From Ignavibacteriales bacterium (GTDB lineage Bacteria; Bacteroidota; Ignavibacteria; Ignavibacteriales; Ignavibacteriaceae): a DNA stretch of 14,394 nucleotides. The position numbers were made by a program, and so were the translations under genes. Numbering within the stretch: the first letter of the stretch is position 1; every line of letters starts with the position of its first letter. Positions 7,350 through 14,356 of this stretch are shown one piece after another. Below the pieces are notes generated by a model. It did no database searches. It worked only from the letters and a program-made list of their open reading frames with translations, and was not told where the DNA came from. The stretch covers positions 1 through 14,394 of the forward strand of contig DAIEML010000032.1 of assembly GCA_027349615.1 (NCBI GenBank), in the 5' to 3' direction.

Positions 7350-9692
7350 ATGCAGTTCAATCCATTATTCATTCCAGCAGGCGCACAAACAGAATCAGCT
7401 ACAACTGTTAAACCGTCAAAGCTAACTAATTCTTCTTATCTATTTTCAGATATCATTAGAATTATAAATGAAAACTTGCTTCAATCTAATTCAGCAAAAC
7501 AGAACAGCAATACAAATGGAACTCTTTCAAATGTTTTAACTAATGTCAACAATTCAACTTCAAAATCAATTGAAAATTTAATTCCAGTTCAAGAGAATTT
7601 AAAAACACAAAATACAAGCAGTGATTCGAATAATTTGCAGACATTTAACTTTGATAATATTGATATAGCAAGTTTAGTTAATAAACTGGCTGCACTTTTT
7701 AATGCACTTGGAATTTCTGCAGATTCACTAAAATTAAATCCAAATGATAATTTCATACAGACAAATACCGATCTGCAAACTTCTTTATCTTCTTCGTGCA
7801 ACGGATTAAAAACTTCTAATGTTGAAAATCAAAAAAATAAAAATATGGTTGACTTAACCAATCAATTAAAATCAACAGCAGATTCATATAACGTTGAGAA
7901 AATATATACATTAATTCAAAATCTTTTTACTTATTCTAATCTCACTATAAACAAAATAGTAAATCCAAAAGTTGAAGAGGGCGGTGTAATAAAAGATAAT
8001 TCTGCCAAAAATAATTCTTCAAAAGACAATCAAGCAACTGATCCGAGTGCTATGGTAGGGGCTATCCTTAACTTATTGCAAAATAAAAACAACGTCGAAA
8101 TAAAATTGCCTGGTGCAAATATTAAAATTAGTTTGTCAGACATAAATATGCTCAATGGTACAAATAAAATAGCTGATAAATCATTTTCACAGAATAAAAC
8201 CCCACAAAATGCTAAAGCAAACAACTCAATAAATCTTAGTGCTTTGGAAGATATTGGCATGTCGACGGATCAGTTATCTGATACAATTATAAGTCAAGAT
8301 AATTCAGAATTAAATCAGAACATGCAAGGTCTATTTCAAAATAAAAATAACGTTGAAATAAAATTGCAAAGTGCTGATTTGAAGATAAGTTCATCAAAAG
8401 GAAATTTGTTTGATGAAACAAATAAAGTAGTTGATAAATCATTTTTACAGAATCTGACTTTACAGACTGCTAAAGATCAAGGTACAAATAATCTTTCTAA
8501 CTTAAGTGAAAATAGCACATCGATAAATCAGCCGTCGAATGCAATTCAAAGTGAATTAGAAAATTCTTTTACAAATTTGAATTTGCAAGATATTGTGTCT
8601 GGTAAAATTTCTAAATCAAATTTTTGCTCAAATGATAATCAAGTTTTACATCCACATTCGGCAAAGATGAATATTGTTATTTCTTTCCCGAAGGAATTGA
8701 AGACAACTCAGGCGGGCAGTTCGGTTGCAAAAACAGAAAACATCAAGTTTGAAGATTTTACACCCTTTAACAACGAAATTCCTATTCAAAATAATGGAAA
8801 TTTTAATACTCAAGTCCAATTGGATCCAAAAAATATTTCTCAAAATTCCACACAAAAATTGGATCAAAATTTATTGAAGGATGTTAAGAGTATTCAAATT
8901 GATTCAAACAAGCCTGAAATGGAAACTACAAATACTTTAAATAATGGGAATGATCAATTTCAGAAGCCAAATATCGAGTCTTTAGGAGATAATAAAAATA
9001 TACAGACTAAAATTGAACATACTATAGTTCAACCGGTGGATAATTTACCAAAGGCTCAAAGCGATAATTCACATCAAGTAAATATTTCTGACAACGATTT
9101 GAAGGCACAAATAATTGTTGGCAAATCAGATTCTTCTGCAGAAAACAATCAATCAAAAAATAATTCAGATTCAAATAAAAACGGTGATTTAAAATTTATT
9201 CTAAATCAATTAAACAATGTTAAAAATAATGTTGATTCAGCGGACATTAAAAATGTTTCATCCTTCGAATCAAATTCAAATCAGGTAAAAACCGTAAATA
9301 TATCTGAAGTAGTAAATGAAATAACTAATTTGGTAAAACAGGGAAGTACAAAGAGCATAGTTCTAAATCTAAAGCCTGAAAGCTTGGGAAGTATGAAAGT
9401 AACTGTTGATGTATCTAAAAATACAGTTCATGCAAATGTTGAAGTTGATACAGAAGCGGTGAAATTAATAGTTCAAAATAATATTAATGATTTAAAACAA
9501 TCTCTTGCCTTAAACGGAATGCAATTGAATTCTTTTACTGTAAATGTTTCCGGCGGTGAGCAAAAATTCGGTAAAGCATTAAATCAAAAGAAAAAATCAA
9601 ACTATCATTCAATAGAACAAAAAGTTGAAATTAATAATAACTCACTAGCGGCTAAAAGTATGGGTTATAATACTTACGAGTATTTAATTTAG
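7350..9692 (+). CDS. fliK: Flagellar hook-length control protein FliK (long form)
   Basis: FliK is secreted during hook growth, measures hook length, and through its C-terminal domain switches the export gate to filament substrates. The 780-aa product is about twice the length of enterobacterial FliK. Residues 1 to about 660 are low-complexity and Asn/Ser/Gln/Lys-rich, as expected of an unfolded ruler. The conserved C-terminal domain is at about 668-735: SIVLNLKPESLGSMKVTVDVS, then VEVDTEAVKLIVQNNINDLKQSLALNGMQ. This matches the family core (LxLxPExLGxVxV, Lr..L...G). An internal repeat of about 86 residues begins at residues 242 and 328, both copies opening with QNKNNVEIKL. The ATG abuts the previous stop codon. 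Assignment rests on the C-terminal domain and on position next to flgD. Confidence 0.95.
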   Translation: MQFNPLFIPAGAQTESATTVKPSKLTNSSYLFSDIIRIINENLLQSNSAKQNSNTNGTLSNVLTNVNNSTSKSIENLIPVQENLKTQNTSSDSNNLQTFNFDNIDIASLVNKLAALFNALGISADSLKLNPNDNFIQTNTDLQTSLSSSCNGLKTSNVENQKNKNMVDLTNQLKSTADSYNVEKIYTLIQNLFTYSNLTINKIVNPKVEEGGVIKDNSAKNNSSKDNQATDPSAMVGAILNLLQNKNNVEIKLPGANIKISLSDINMLNGTNKIADKSFSQNKTPQNAKANNSINLSALEDIGMSTDQLSDTIISQDNSELNQNMQGLFQNKNNVEIKLQSADLKISSSKGNLFDETNKVVDKSFLQNLTLQTAKDQGTNNLSNLSENSTSINQPSNAIQSELENSFTNLNLQDIVSGKISKSNFCSNDNQVLHPHSAKMNIVISFPKELKTTQAGSSVAKTENIKFEDFTPFNNEIPIQNNGNFNTQVQLDPKNISQNSTQKLDQNLLKDVKSIQIDSNKPEMETTNTLNNGNDQFQKPNIESLGDNKNIQTKIEHTIVQPVDNLPKAQSDNSHQVNISDNDLKAQIIVGKSDSSAENNQSKNNSDSNKNGDLKFILNQLNNVKNNVDSADIKNVSSFESNSNQVKTVNISEVVNEITNLVKQGSTKSIVLNLKPESLGSMKVTVDVSKNTVHANVEVDTEAVKLIVQNNINDLKQSLALNGMQLNSFTVNVSGGEQKFGKALNQKKKSNYHSIEQKVEINNNSLAAKSMGYNTYEYLI
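8073..8588 (+). repeat. Tandem 86-codon duplication inside fliK
   Basis: Two consecutive copies, 8073-8330 and about 8331-8588, are offset by exactly 258 bases, so the frame is kept. Shared blocks in the translations include QNKNNVEIKL, KIS, TNK, DKSF and an Ala-Lys pair. The first 45 residues of each copy are about half identical, and similarity fades toward the end of each unit. The copies have diverged at the DNA level too, so this is an old intragenic duplication. Confidence 0.7.
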
Positions 9693-9701
9693 GAGAATTT
9701 T

Positions 9702-10394
9702 ATGGTTAACGGAGTAACGAATGTAACAAATGGTCAAACAAGTACCGTCAGTTCAAGCAGCGGTACAACACTTGGCAAAACTGATTTTATGAACCTTCTT
9801 ATTGCACAGATGAAAAATCAAGATCCAATGAGCCCGATGGACGGAACTCAGTTTGCTGCCCAGCTTGCTCAATTCAGTTCACTCGAACAACTTCAAAATC
9901 TGAATGATAATATGACGACAAGTATTAATGCTAATTATGCTTTAACGCAATCAATCAACAATACACTCTCTTCAACATTGATTGGGAAAGAAGTTAAAAT
10001 TGGCGGCGGCAATATTCAAAATAACGGACAAGGAAGCATTGATCTTGGCTATACACTTCCTGCTGATGCATCTTCAGTTTCAATTACTGTTACTGATTCA
10101 AATGGAAATGTTGTAAAGACATTAAATAATTTACCCACTTCATCCGGCGATAATAAACTTTCTTGGGATTTCTCCGATAATAATGGCAATACATTACCAC
10201 AAGGTAAATATACTTACACAGTGACAGCAAAAAGCATGGACGGAAGCGATATGACGGCAACACCATTTATTGAAGGGATAATTTCAGGAGTTCAATTTGG
10301 AAGTAACGGAGCCAGCTTGGTTGTTAACAATTCTCAATATCAGCTTTCAGACGTGCTTGAGATAATTGATCCTAATTCTCAAGGAGGAAATTAA
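9702..10394 (+). CDS. flgD: Flagellar hook assembly (cap) protein FlgD
   Basis: FlgD forms the temporary cap under which FlgE subunits polymerise and is itself an export substrate. The 230-aa length fits. The conserved N-terminal region is at about residues 24-70: LGKTDFMNLLIAQMKNQDPMSPMDGTQFAAQLAQFSSLEQL, nearly identical to the family signature. The C-terminal half combines a tudor-like stretch starting GKEVKIGGG with an Ig-like FlgD domain (VTDSNGNVVKTLNN, LSWDFSDNNGNTLPQGKYTYTV). A good SD, AGGAG at 9691-9695, overlaps the fliK stop codon and decides the ATG at 9702. The end of the gene contains the SD of the next gene. Confidence 0.97.
   Translation: MVNGVTNVTNGQTSTVSSSSGTTLGKTDFMNLLIAQMKNQDPMSPMDGTQFAAQLAQFSSLEQLQNLNDNMTTSINANYALTQSINNTLSSTLIGKEVKIGGGNIQNNGQGSIDLGYTLPADASSVSITVTDSNGNVVKTLNNLPTSSGDNKLSWDFSDNNGNTLPQGKYTYTVTAKSMDGSDMTATPFIEGIISGVQFGSNGASLVVNNSQYQLSDVLEIIDPNSQGGN
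10382..10387 (+). promoter_or_regulatory. Shine-Dalgarno site deciding the start of the gene at 10396
   Basis: A perfect AGGAGG lies eight bases before the ATG at 10396 and sits inside the last codons of flgD. An upstream in-frame ATG at 10366 lacks a comparable site and would add ten residues (MILILKEEIK) encoded mostly by flgD sequence and by this SD itself. I therefore take 10396 as the start. Confidence 0.85.
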
Positions 10395-10395
10395 A

Positions 10396-10770
10396 ATGAC
10401 AGAAGTAAATGGTATAAGTGTACCGTTTATTCCGATTACTCAAAACAGTGATTTCGGAAATGTCAAAGCTAAAAGCAGTGCGGATAGTTTCAGTTCTATT
10501 TTTCAGGAAGAACTGGATAAAGTAAAATTTTCGAATCACGCTTTGAAGAGATTAGAAAACAGGAACATCCAATTAAGCAGCAATGAAATTAATAAAATAC
10601 AGGATGCTGTACAAAAAGCTGAATCTAAAGGGTCAAAAGATTCTCTAGTGATGATGAATGACACTGCCTTCATAGTAAATATTCCAAATCGTACAGTAGT
10701 TACAGCACTTCCGGTTGGTGAAAGTAATGAAAATATTTTTACGAATATCGACAGTGTGGTGTTTGCATAA
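10396..10770 (+). CDS. Flagellar operon protein (TIGR02530-like) between flgD and flgE
   Basis: The product is 124 aa from the ATG at 10396. The conserved core runs from about residue 44 to 104: KFSNHALKRLENRNIQLSSNE, then INKIQDAVQKAESKGSKDSLVMMNDTAFIVNIPNRTVVTAL. This matches my knowledge of the 'flagellar operon protein' family TIGR02530, whose members lie between flgD and flgE in Clostridia, Thermotoga and other phyla and share the F..HA.eRl..R.I pattern and a closing NRTV(I/V)TA. Its exact function is not established to my knowledge; its place beside the hook genes suggests a role in hook assembly or its control. The first 40 residues are polar and variable. It starts two bases after the flgD stop and is followed by 165 non-coding bases. 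Confidence 0.88.
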   Translation: MTEVNGISVPFIPITQNSDFGNVKAKSSADSFSSIFQEELDKVKFSNHALKRLENRNIQLSSNEINKIQDAVQKAESKGSKDSLVMMNDTAFIVNIPNRTVVTALPVGESNENIFTNIDSVVFA

Positions 10771-10777
10771 ACTGTAA

Positions 10778-10825
10778 AGTTCAAGTTTAAGTTCAAGATC
10801 AAGAGTAAGATAAAGTTCAAGTTTA
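10778..10825 (+). repeat. Degenerate hexamer tandem repeat upstream of flgE
   Basis: Eight consecutive six-base units follow the pattern AGWTYA: AGTTCA, AGTTTA, AGTTCA, AGATCA, AGAGTA, AGATAA, AGTTCA, AGTTTA. The first and last two units give an exact 15-bp direct repeat (TAAAGTTCAAGTTTA at 10775-10789 and 10811-10825) spaced 36 bp, exactly six units. The stretch starts eight bases after the upstream stop codon and ends about 26 bases before the structured flgE leader. Confidence 0.75.
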
Positions 10826-10851
10826 GAAATAAATAATTAATTAAATAATAT

Positions 10852-10932
10852 AGAGCGGGACCTTTCGAGGGCGCTCTGAATCCGGTGGACTGATTGAAGC
10901 CGGGTTAAATTTCAGAAAAAACCTAGGAGGTT
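10852..10932 (+). promoter_or_regulatory. Structured 5' leader of flgE with SD in a hairpin
   Basis: Three consecutive stem-loops can be drawn in the RNA. Stem 1 pairs AGAGCG (10852-10857) with CGCTCT (10872-10877) and carries an inner CCT-TTCG-AGG hairpin. Stem 2 pairs AATCCGGT (10879-10886) with GCCGGGTT (10899-10906), eight pairs including two G-U, around a 12-base loop that begins GGA. A small third stem pairs AACCT (10920-10924) with AGGTT (10928-10932) and encloses part of the SD AGGAGG (10925-10930), five bases before the ATG. No T-run follows stems 1 or 2, so this is not an intrinsic terminator. It does not match any riboswitch class I can recall. A post-transcriptional control element for hook protein is an inference. 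Confidence 0.5.
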
Positions 10933-10935
10933 AAA

Positions 10936-12606
10936 ATGGCACTTCTTAATTCACTTTTCTCTGGCGTTTCAGGTTTGCAAAACTTGCAATCTATGATGGA
11001 TGTTATTGGTAATAACATTGCTAACGTTGATACAATCGGTTTCAAAAGTTCAAGAGTTACATTCAGCGATACATTTAATCAGCTTTTGAAATCAGGCACA
11101 AACCCAACAGATTCTACTGGCGGTACAAACAGCTTTCAAGTCGGTTTAGGGATGAAAATAAATTCAATCGATAGAAACTGGAACCAGGGAACTTTTCAAT
11201 CAACCGGTATATCAACAGACTTAGCTTTGCAGGGTCCGGGTATGTTTATTCTAAACAGCAACGGGCAAAATTTTTATTCAAGAGCGGGCGCATTTATTTT
11301 TGATGCCAACGGCAAACTTGTAGATCCGCAGAATGGTGCTGTTGTACAAGGAAAAGTTGCAAATGGTTTAGGACAAATTCCTCAAGGTACCGCAATTCAG
11401 GATATCGTTGTTGACAAAAACTTAAAACTTCCTGCAATTAAAACATCAAATATTTCCTGGGGAGGGAATTTACAAAGCAGCTCTCCAACAGTTGCAACAA
11501 ATACAGTTAACCTTACTGACAGCTTAGCAGGAGAAGCACCTTTTACCGCTCCTGCTTCAACTACTGATGTTTCAATCGTTGGGAAAGATGGAACAAATTA
11601 TACAATGAAAGTTTCATACACTCAAAATGCCGGGGCATGGACTCCAAGTTTCCAGGTTTATGATTCTAATAATAATCTTTTAGCAGCGCAGCCAACTGCT
11701 TCGCCAGCACTTAGTGCATTAACATTTAATTCTGCAGGCAACTGTACTAGCGCGCCAGTAACCATAGCAAGTGCAAATGGCAATATTTCATTCAACTTAG
11801 ACTTTTCTAAAATAACACAATCTGCTACATCATCAACATCTACAAGTATTCCTGCAATAGTAAATCAAGGAAATACTGAAACACCTGTTTTAGGTTCAGT
11901 TAGTATCTATGATTCATTAGGAAATGCACATACTTTAAGTGTACAATACGATCATGCATACGGAAATACCTGGAATTGGAAAGTTTCAGTACCACAAACA
12001 GACGGTGGTACTTTTACCGGAGCTACAAGCGGAACAGTTACTTTTGATCCAAATGGACAAATTCAATCAATAACCCAAGGCGGAGTAACAGTACCAGGCA
12101 TACCGCCAATTCCTCAGGTTACTTATAATCCTGGAAATGGAGCTGAAGCACAGCCAATTAATTTAAACTTTGGATCTGGTACTGCGGGAATTACACAAAC
12201 TTCGCTTACTTCTCAAGTAGCAGCTTTATCTCAAGATGGTTCCGCATCTGCAACACTCACTAATTTGAATATTGACCAATACGGCAATGTAGTTGGTGTA
12301 TTTTCAAATGGAAATTCCAGAACATTAGCTCAAGTTATGGTTGCTACATTTACAAACCCAAATGCATTAGTAAGCGCTGGCAGCAATATGTATTCAGTTG
12401 CAGCAAACTCTGGTACGCCATTAATTAATGCACCTGGAGAATCTTCAGCAACCACAATTCAATCTGGCGCTTTAGAACAGTCGAATGTTGATCTATCACA
12501 GGAATTTACGAATATGATAGTTTCACAAAGAGGTTTTGAAGCTAACGCAAAAGTTGTAACAACATCTGACCAACTGCTTCAGGATATAACGAATTTAGTT
12601 AGATAA
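10936..12606 (+). CDS. flgE: Flagellar hook protein FlgE
   Basis: FlgE polymerises into the hook, the universal joint between rod and filament. The 556-aa product has the canonical N-terminal helix and turn, SLFSGVSGLQNLQSMMDVIGNNIANVDTIGFKSSR (residues 6-40). The paired C-terminal helix is ALEQSNVDLSQEFTNMIVSQRGFEANAKVVTTSDQLLQDITNLVR. The GMFILNSNGQNFYSRAGAF segment is the D1 flanking motif of the flagellar basal-body/hook family. It is longer than enterobacterial FlgE (about 400 aa) because the middle appears to contain two successive FlgE D2-type beta domains, roughly residues 207-298 and 316-430. The start is fixed by AGGAGG five bases upstream. It stands apart from the upstream genes behind a structured leader, and a strong terminator follows it, so its dosage may be set separately. 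Confidence 0.97.
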   Translation: MALLNSLFSGVSGLQNLQSMMDVIGNNIANVDTIGFKSSRVTFSDTFNQLLKSGTNPTDSTGGTNSFQVGLGMKINSIDRNWNQGTFQSTGISTDLALQGPGMFILNSNGQNFYSRAGAFIFDANGKLVDPQNGAVVQGKVANGLGQIPQGTAIQDIVVDKNLKLPAIKTSNISWGGNLQSSSPTVATNTVNLTDSLAGEAPFTAPASTTDVSIVGKDGTNYTMKVSYTQNAGAWTPSFQVYDSNNNLLAAQPTASPALSALTFNSAGNCTSAPVTIASANGNISFNLDFSKITQSATSSTSTSIPAIVNQGNTETPVLGSVSIYDSLGNAHTLSVQYDHAYGNTWNWKVSVPQTDGGTFTGATSGTVTFDPNGQIQSITQGGVTVPGIPPIPQVTYNPGNGAEAQPINLNFGSGTAGITQTSLTSQVAALSQDGSASATLTNLNIDQYGNVVGVFSNGNSRTLAQVMVATFTNPNALVSAGSNMYSVAANSGTPLINAPGESSATTIQSGALEQSNVDLSQEFTNMIVSQRGFEANAKVVTTSDQLLQDITNLVR

Positions 12607-12626
12607 CGCGCATAATCCCCTCACAT

Positions 12627-12667
12627 AAAAAGGAGTATCGATAAGCGGATACTCCTTTTTCCTTTTT
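12627..12667 (+). terminator. Intrinsic terminator after flgE
   Basis: AAAAAGGAGTATC (12627-12639) and GATACTCCTTTTT (12648-12660) form a perfect 13-bp inverted repeat around an eight-base loop, and the T-run continues as CCTTTTT. The A-run on the left makes it potentially bidirectional, although no minus-strand gene needs it. It lies 20 bases after the flgE stop codon and separates the rod/hook operon from fliL-fliM. Confidence 0.92.
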
Positions 12668-12764
12668 AAAGCAAATTATTCTTCAAAATTCAACCAAGTG
12701 TAGAATAATAACCAAAATTGTTCTTCTATTTCTCAGTGTTTTATTCATTTGATAAAAAACTATT

Positions 12765-12780
12765 TGGCATATCAATTGAC
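12765..12780 (+). promoter_or_regulatory. Sigma-54-like promoter element upstream of fliL
   Basis: TGGCAT, five bases, then TTGAC: the GG and GA pairs are ten bases apart, the -24/-12 geometry of RpoN promoters, with GA replacing the usual GC at -12. An extra T before TGGCAT also agrees with the extended consensus. The predicted start, near 12791, lies about 17 nt before the fliL ATG at 12808. Both the motif and its distance to the gene match the element before flgB at 206-221. It lies downstream of the flgE terminator, where a new promoter is expected. Confidence 0.45.
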
Positions 12781-12807
12781 AAATATTCAAAAAACAAAAA
12801 AAAGACT

Positions 12808-13359
12808 ATGCCAATACCAGAAGAAAAATTAGAAGACATCAAACCAGAAGATATTAAACCTAAACCTGAAAAATCTGCGGTTAATACAAAAGTGTTGATA
12901 TTTGGAATTCCTATTTTCATAATTCAATTGATAGCTGTTTATTTTGTTACCGCAAATATTTTGATTAAAAGGTTAGAGGCCAAAGCACAAATTCCAACCA
13001 ATAATAACACTGCTGTTCAAGTTAATCAAACTGCAAATAATCAACCGGTTGAATATGGAAAATATATTTATTCGATTGACGATATAATTGTTAATCCGGC
13101 AGATACTGACGGGAAAAGACTTTTGTTAACATCTGTGGGAATTGATTTAGCAAAACTTGAAATGGAAAATGATTTGAAAAGCCGTGAGCCAATGGTAAAG
13201 GATGTAATAATTTCTACGCTTGCAAGTAAGAATATTGATCAATTAGATAATACAGCTTATAGAGACACATTGAAAATGCAAATTGCAGGCGGATTAAAAA
13301 AATTATTACCAAATGTTTCTATAAATAATGTTTACTTCAGTAAATATATAATTCAATAA
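12808..13359 (+). CDS. fliL: Flagellar basal body-associated protein FliL
   Basis: FliL is a single-pass inner-membrane protein that surrounds or supports the MotAB stator. From the ATG at 12808 the product is 183 aa: a charged cytoplasmic tail with an imperfect EDIKPEDIKPKP repeat, a membrane helix at about residues 29-50 (VLIFGIPIFIIQLIAVYFVTAN), and a polar linker. The periplasmic stomatin-like domain follows (IDDIIVNPADTDGKRLLLTSVGIDL ... KSREPMVKDVIISTLASK ... NVYFSKYIIQ). The ending YFSKYIIQ matches the usual F..(F/Y)(I/V)(I/V)Q. The frame stays open upstream to a TTG at 12718. I reject that start because it would put the promoter-like element inside the gene and add 30 residues unlike the family. 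The stop is one base before fliM. Confidence 0.92.
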   Translation: MPIPEEKLEDIKPEDIKPKPEKSAVNTKVLIFGIPIFIIQLIAVYFVTANILIKRLEAKAQIPTNNNTAVQVNQTANNQPVEYGKYIYSIDDIIVNPADTDGKRLLLTSVGIDLAKLEMENDLKSREPMVKDVIISTLASKNIDQLDNTAYRDTLKMQIAGGLKKLLPNVSINNVYFSKYIIQ

Positions 13360-13360
13360 T

Positions 13361-14347
13361 ATGGCAGAAGTATTATCACAGCAGGAAATAGATCAGCTGC
13401 TTAATAAAGTTAAGAGCGGCGAAGAACAACCGGTTAATCAGAATACGGAAAAAGAAGCTGTTCTTTTTGACTTTCGCCTACCAAATAGAATTTCAAAAAA
13501 TCAGCTTAGAACTATTAGAAATATAAATGAAAACTTTGCAGAAAGTTTCAGCGCATTTCTTGTTACTAAATTACAGTCAATCATAAATATTAATGTAACA
13601 TCAATCGATCAAATTTATTATTCGGAATATATTCTATCAGTTTCCAACCCGGCATGCCTTTATACATTTGAAATTCGAAACACTGATATAAAAGGAATTC
13701 TTGAACTAAGCATGGATCTTTCACTTGCCTTAGTAGATAAGCTGTTAGGCGGAAGTGGTGTCGGTACAAAGCAATCAAATATAATAACGCCGATTGAACA
13801 AAAAGTAATTGGAGTTGTAGTTGAAAGAGTAATGGTTGATCTAAGAAAAGCATGGCAAATTGTAGATGACTTGGATTTTAAAGTAGAAAGATTTGAATCG
13901 GATATAGATTTTGCTCAGATCACTTCACAGAGTGAATCTGTGCTGCTTATTTCTTTCGAAATTTTGATTGCTGAAAAATCTTATATGATGAATCTTTGCT
14001 TTGCAACTTTTGCTTTCGATAAAATTCTGTCAAAATTATCATCCCAAAAATTTTCGTCAATAAGGCCGGCAAAAAATGCAGCTACAAGTACAAGCGAAAT
14101 TATTTCGAATCATTTATATAAAACTTTTTTGCCGGTCACTGTAGAATTTGGATCAGCAAAAATTTCGGTTCAAAATTTATTCGACCTTGAAAAAGGAGAT
14201 ATTATTAAACTTGACACATCCATAAGCGATGAGCACACTGTTAAAATTGGAAACAAAACATTGTTTATGGGCAGGGCTGGCGTAGTAAATAGGCATAAAG
14301 CAATAAAAATTACGAGAAAAGTTGAACAACAAAATAAACCAGAATAA
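13361..14347 (+). CDS. fliM: Flagellar motor switch protein FliM
   Basis: FliM is the C-ring subunit that binds phospho-CheY and transmits it to FliG to reverse rotation. The 328-aa length is typical. The N-terminal CheY-binding peptide is VLSQQEIDQLLNKV (residues 4-17). After a short linker comes DFRLPNRISKNQLRTIRNINENFAESFSAFL, the start of the CheC-like middle domain. The FliG-contact motif GGSG is at residues 130-133 in KLLGGSGVGTK, and ITPIEQKVIGVVVERVM follows. The C-terminal SpoA domain runs from about residue 260 (VEFGSAKISVQNLFDLEKGDIIKLD ... FMGRAGVVNRHKAIKI). All regions needed for switching are present. The ATG comes one base after the fliL stop, with no clear SD, implying coupled translation. 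Confidence 0.98.
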   Translation: MAEVLSQQEIDQLLNKVKSGEEQPVNQNTEKEAVLFDFRLPNRISKNQLRTIRNINENFAESFSAFLVTKLQSIININVTSIDQIYYSEYILSVSNPACLYTFEIRNTDIKGILELSMDLSLALVDKLLGGSGVGTKQSNIITPIEQKVIGVVVERVMVDLRKAWQIVDDLDFKVERFESDIDFAQITSQSESVLLISFEILIAEKSYMMNLCFATFAFDKILSKLSSQKFSSIRPAKNAATSTSEIISNHLYKTFLPVTVEFGSAKISVQNLFDLEKGDIIKLDTSISDEHTVKIGNKTLFMGRAGVVNRHKAIKITRKVEQQNKPE

Positions 14348-14356
14348 GGAAAGATT

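Noticed and set aside
10366..10395. Upstream ATG for the TIGR02530-like gene
   Set aside because: It lies within the end of flgD, encodes ten residues through the SD, and a perfect AGGAGG at ideal spacing marks 10396 instead.
10536..10820. Minus-strand frame across the TIGR02530-like gene and the hexamer repeat
   Set aside because: Its Leu/Asn-repeat end is just the hexamer array read in reverse, and the rest is the complement of a well-supported gene. All other minus-strand frames likewise lie opposite clear flagellar genes.
10852..10906. Flagellar c-di-GMP (GEMM-I) riboswitch before flgE
   Set aside because: The conserved core of that class (including its GNRA tetraloop and receptor and the CACGCA-type segments) is not present; the two stems here have different loops.
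12776..12781. TTGACA as a sigma-70 -35 box before fliL
   Set aside because: No acceptable TATAAT-like sequence occurs 16-18 bp downstream, where the DNA is an A-run with GAC; the overlapping -24/-12-type reading also explains the element before flgB.
12718..12807. Extended FliL start at TTG 12718, giving 213 aa
   Set aside because: The extra 30 residues (Phe/Tyr- and Lys-rich) do not resemble FliL, there is no SD, and the promoter-like element at 12765-12780 would lie inside the gene. The ATG at 12808 gives a normal-length FliL.
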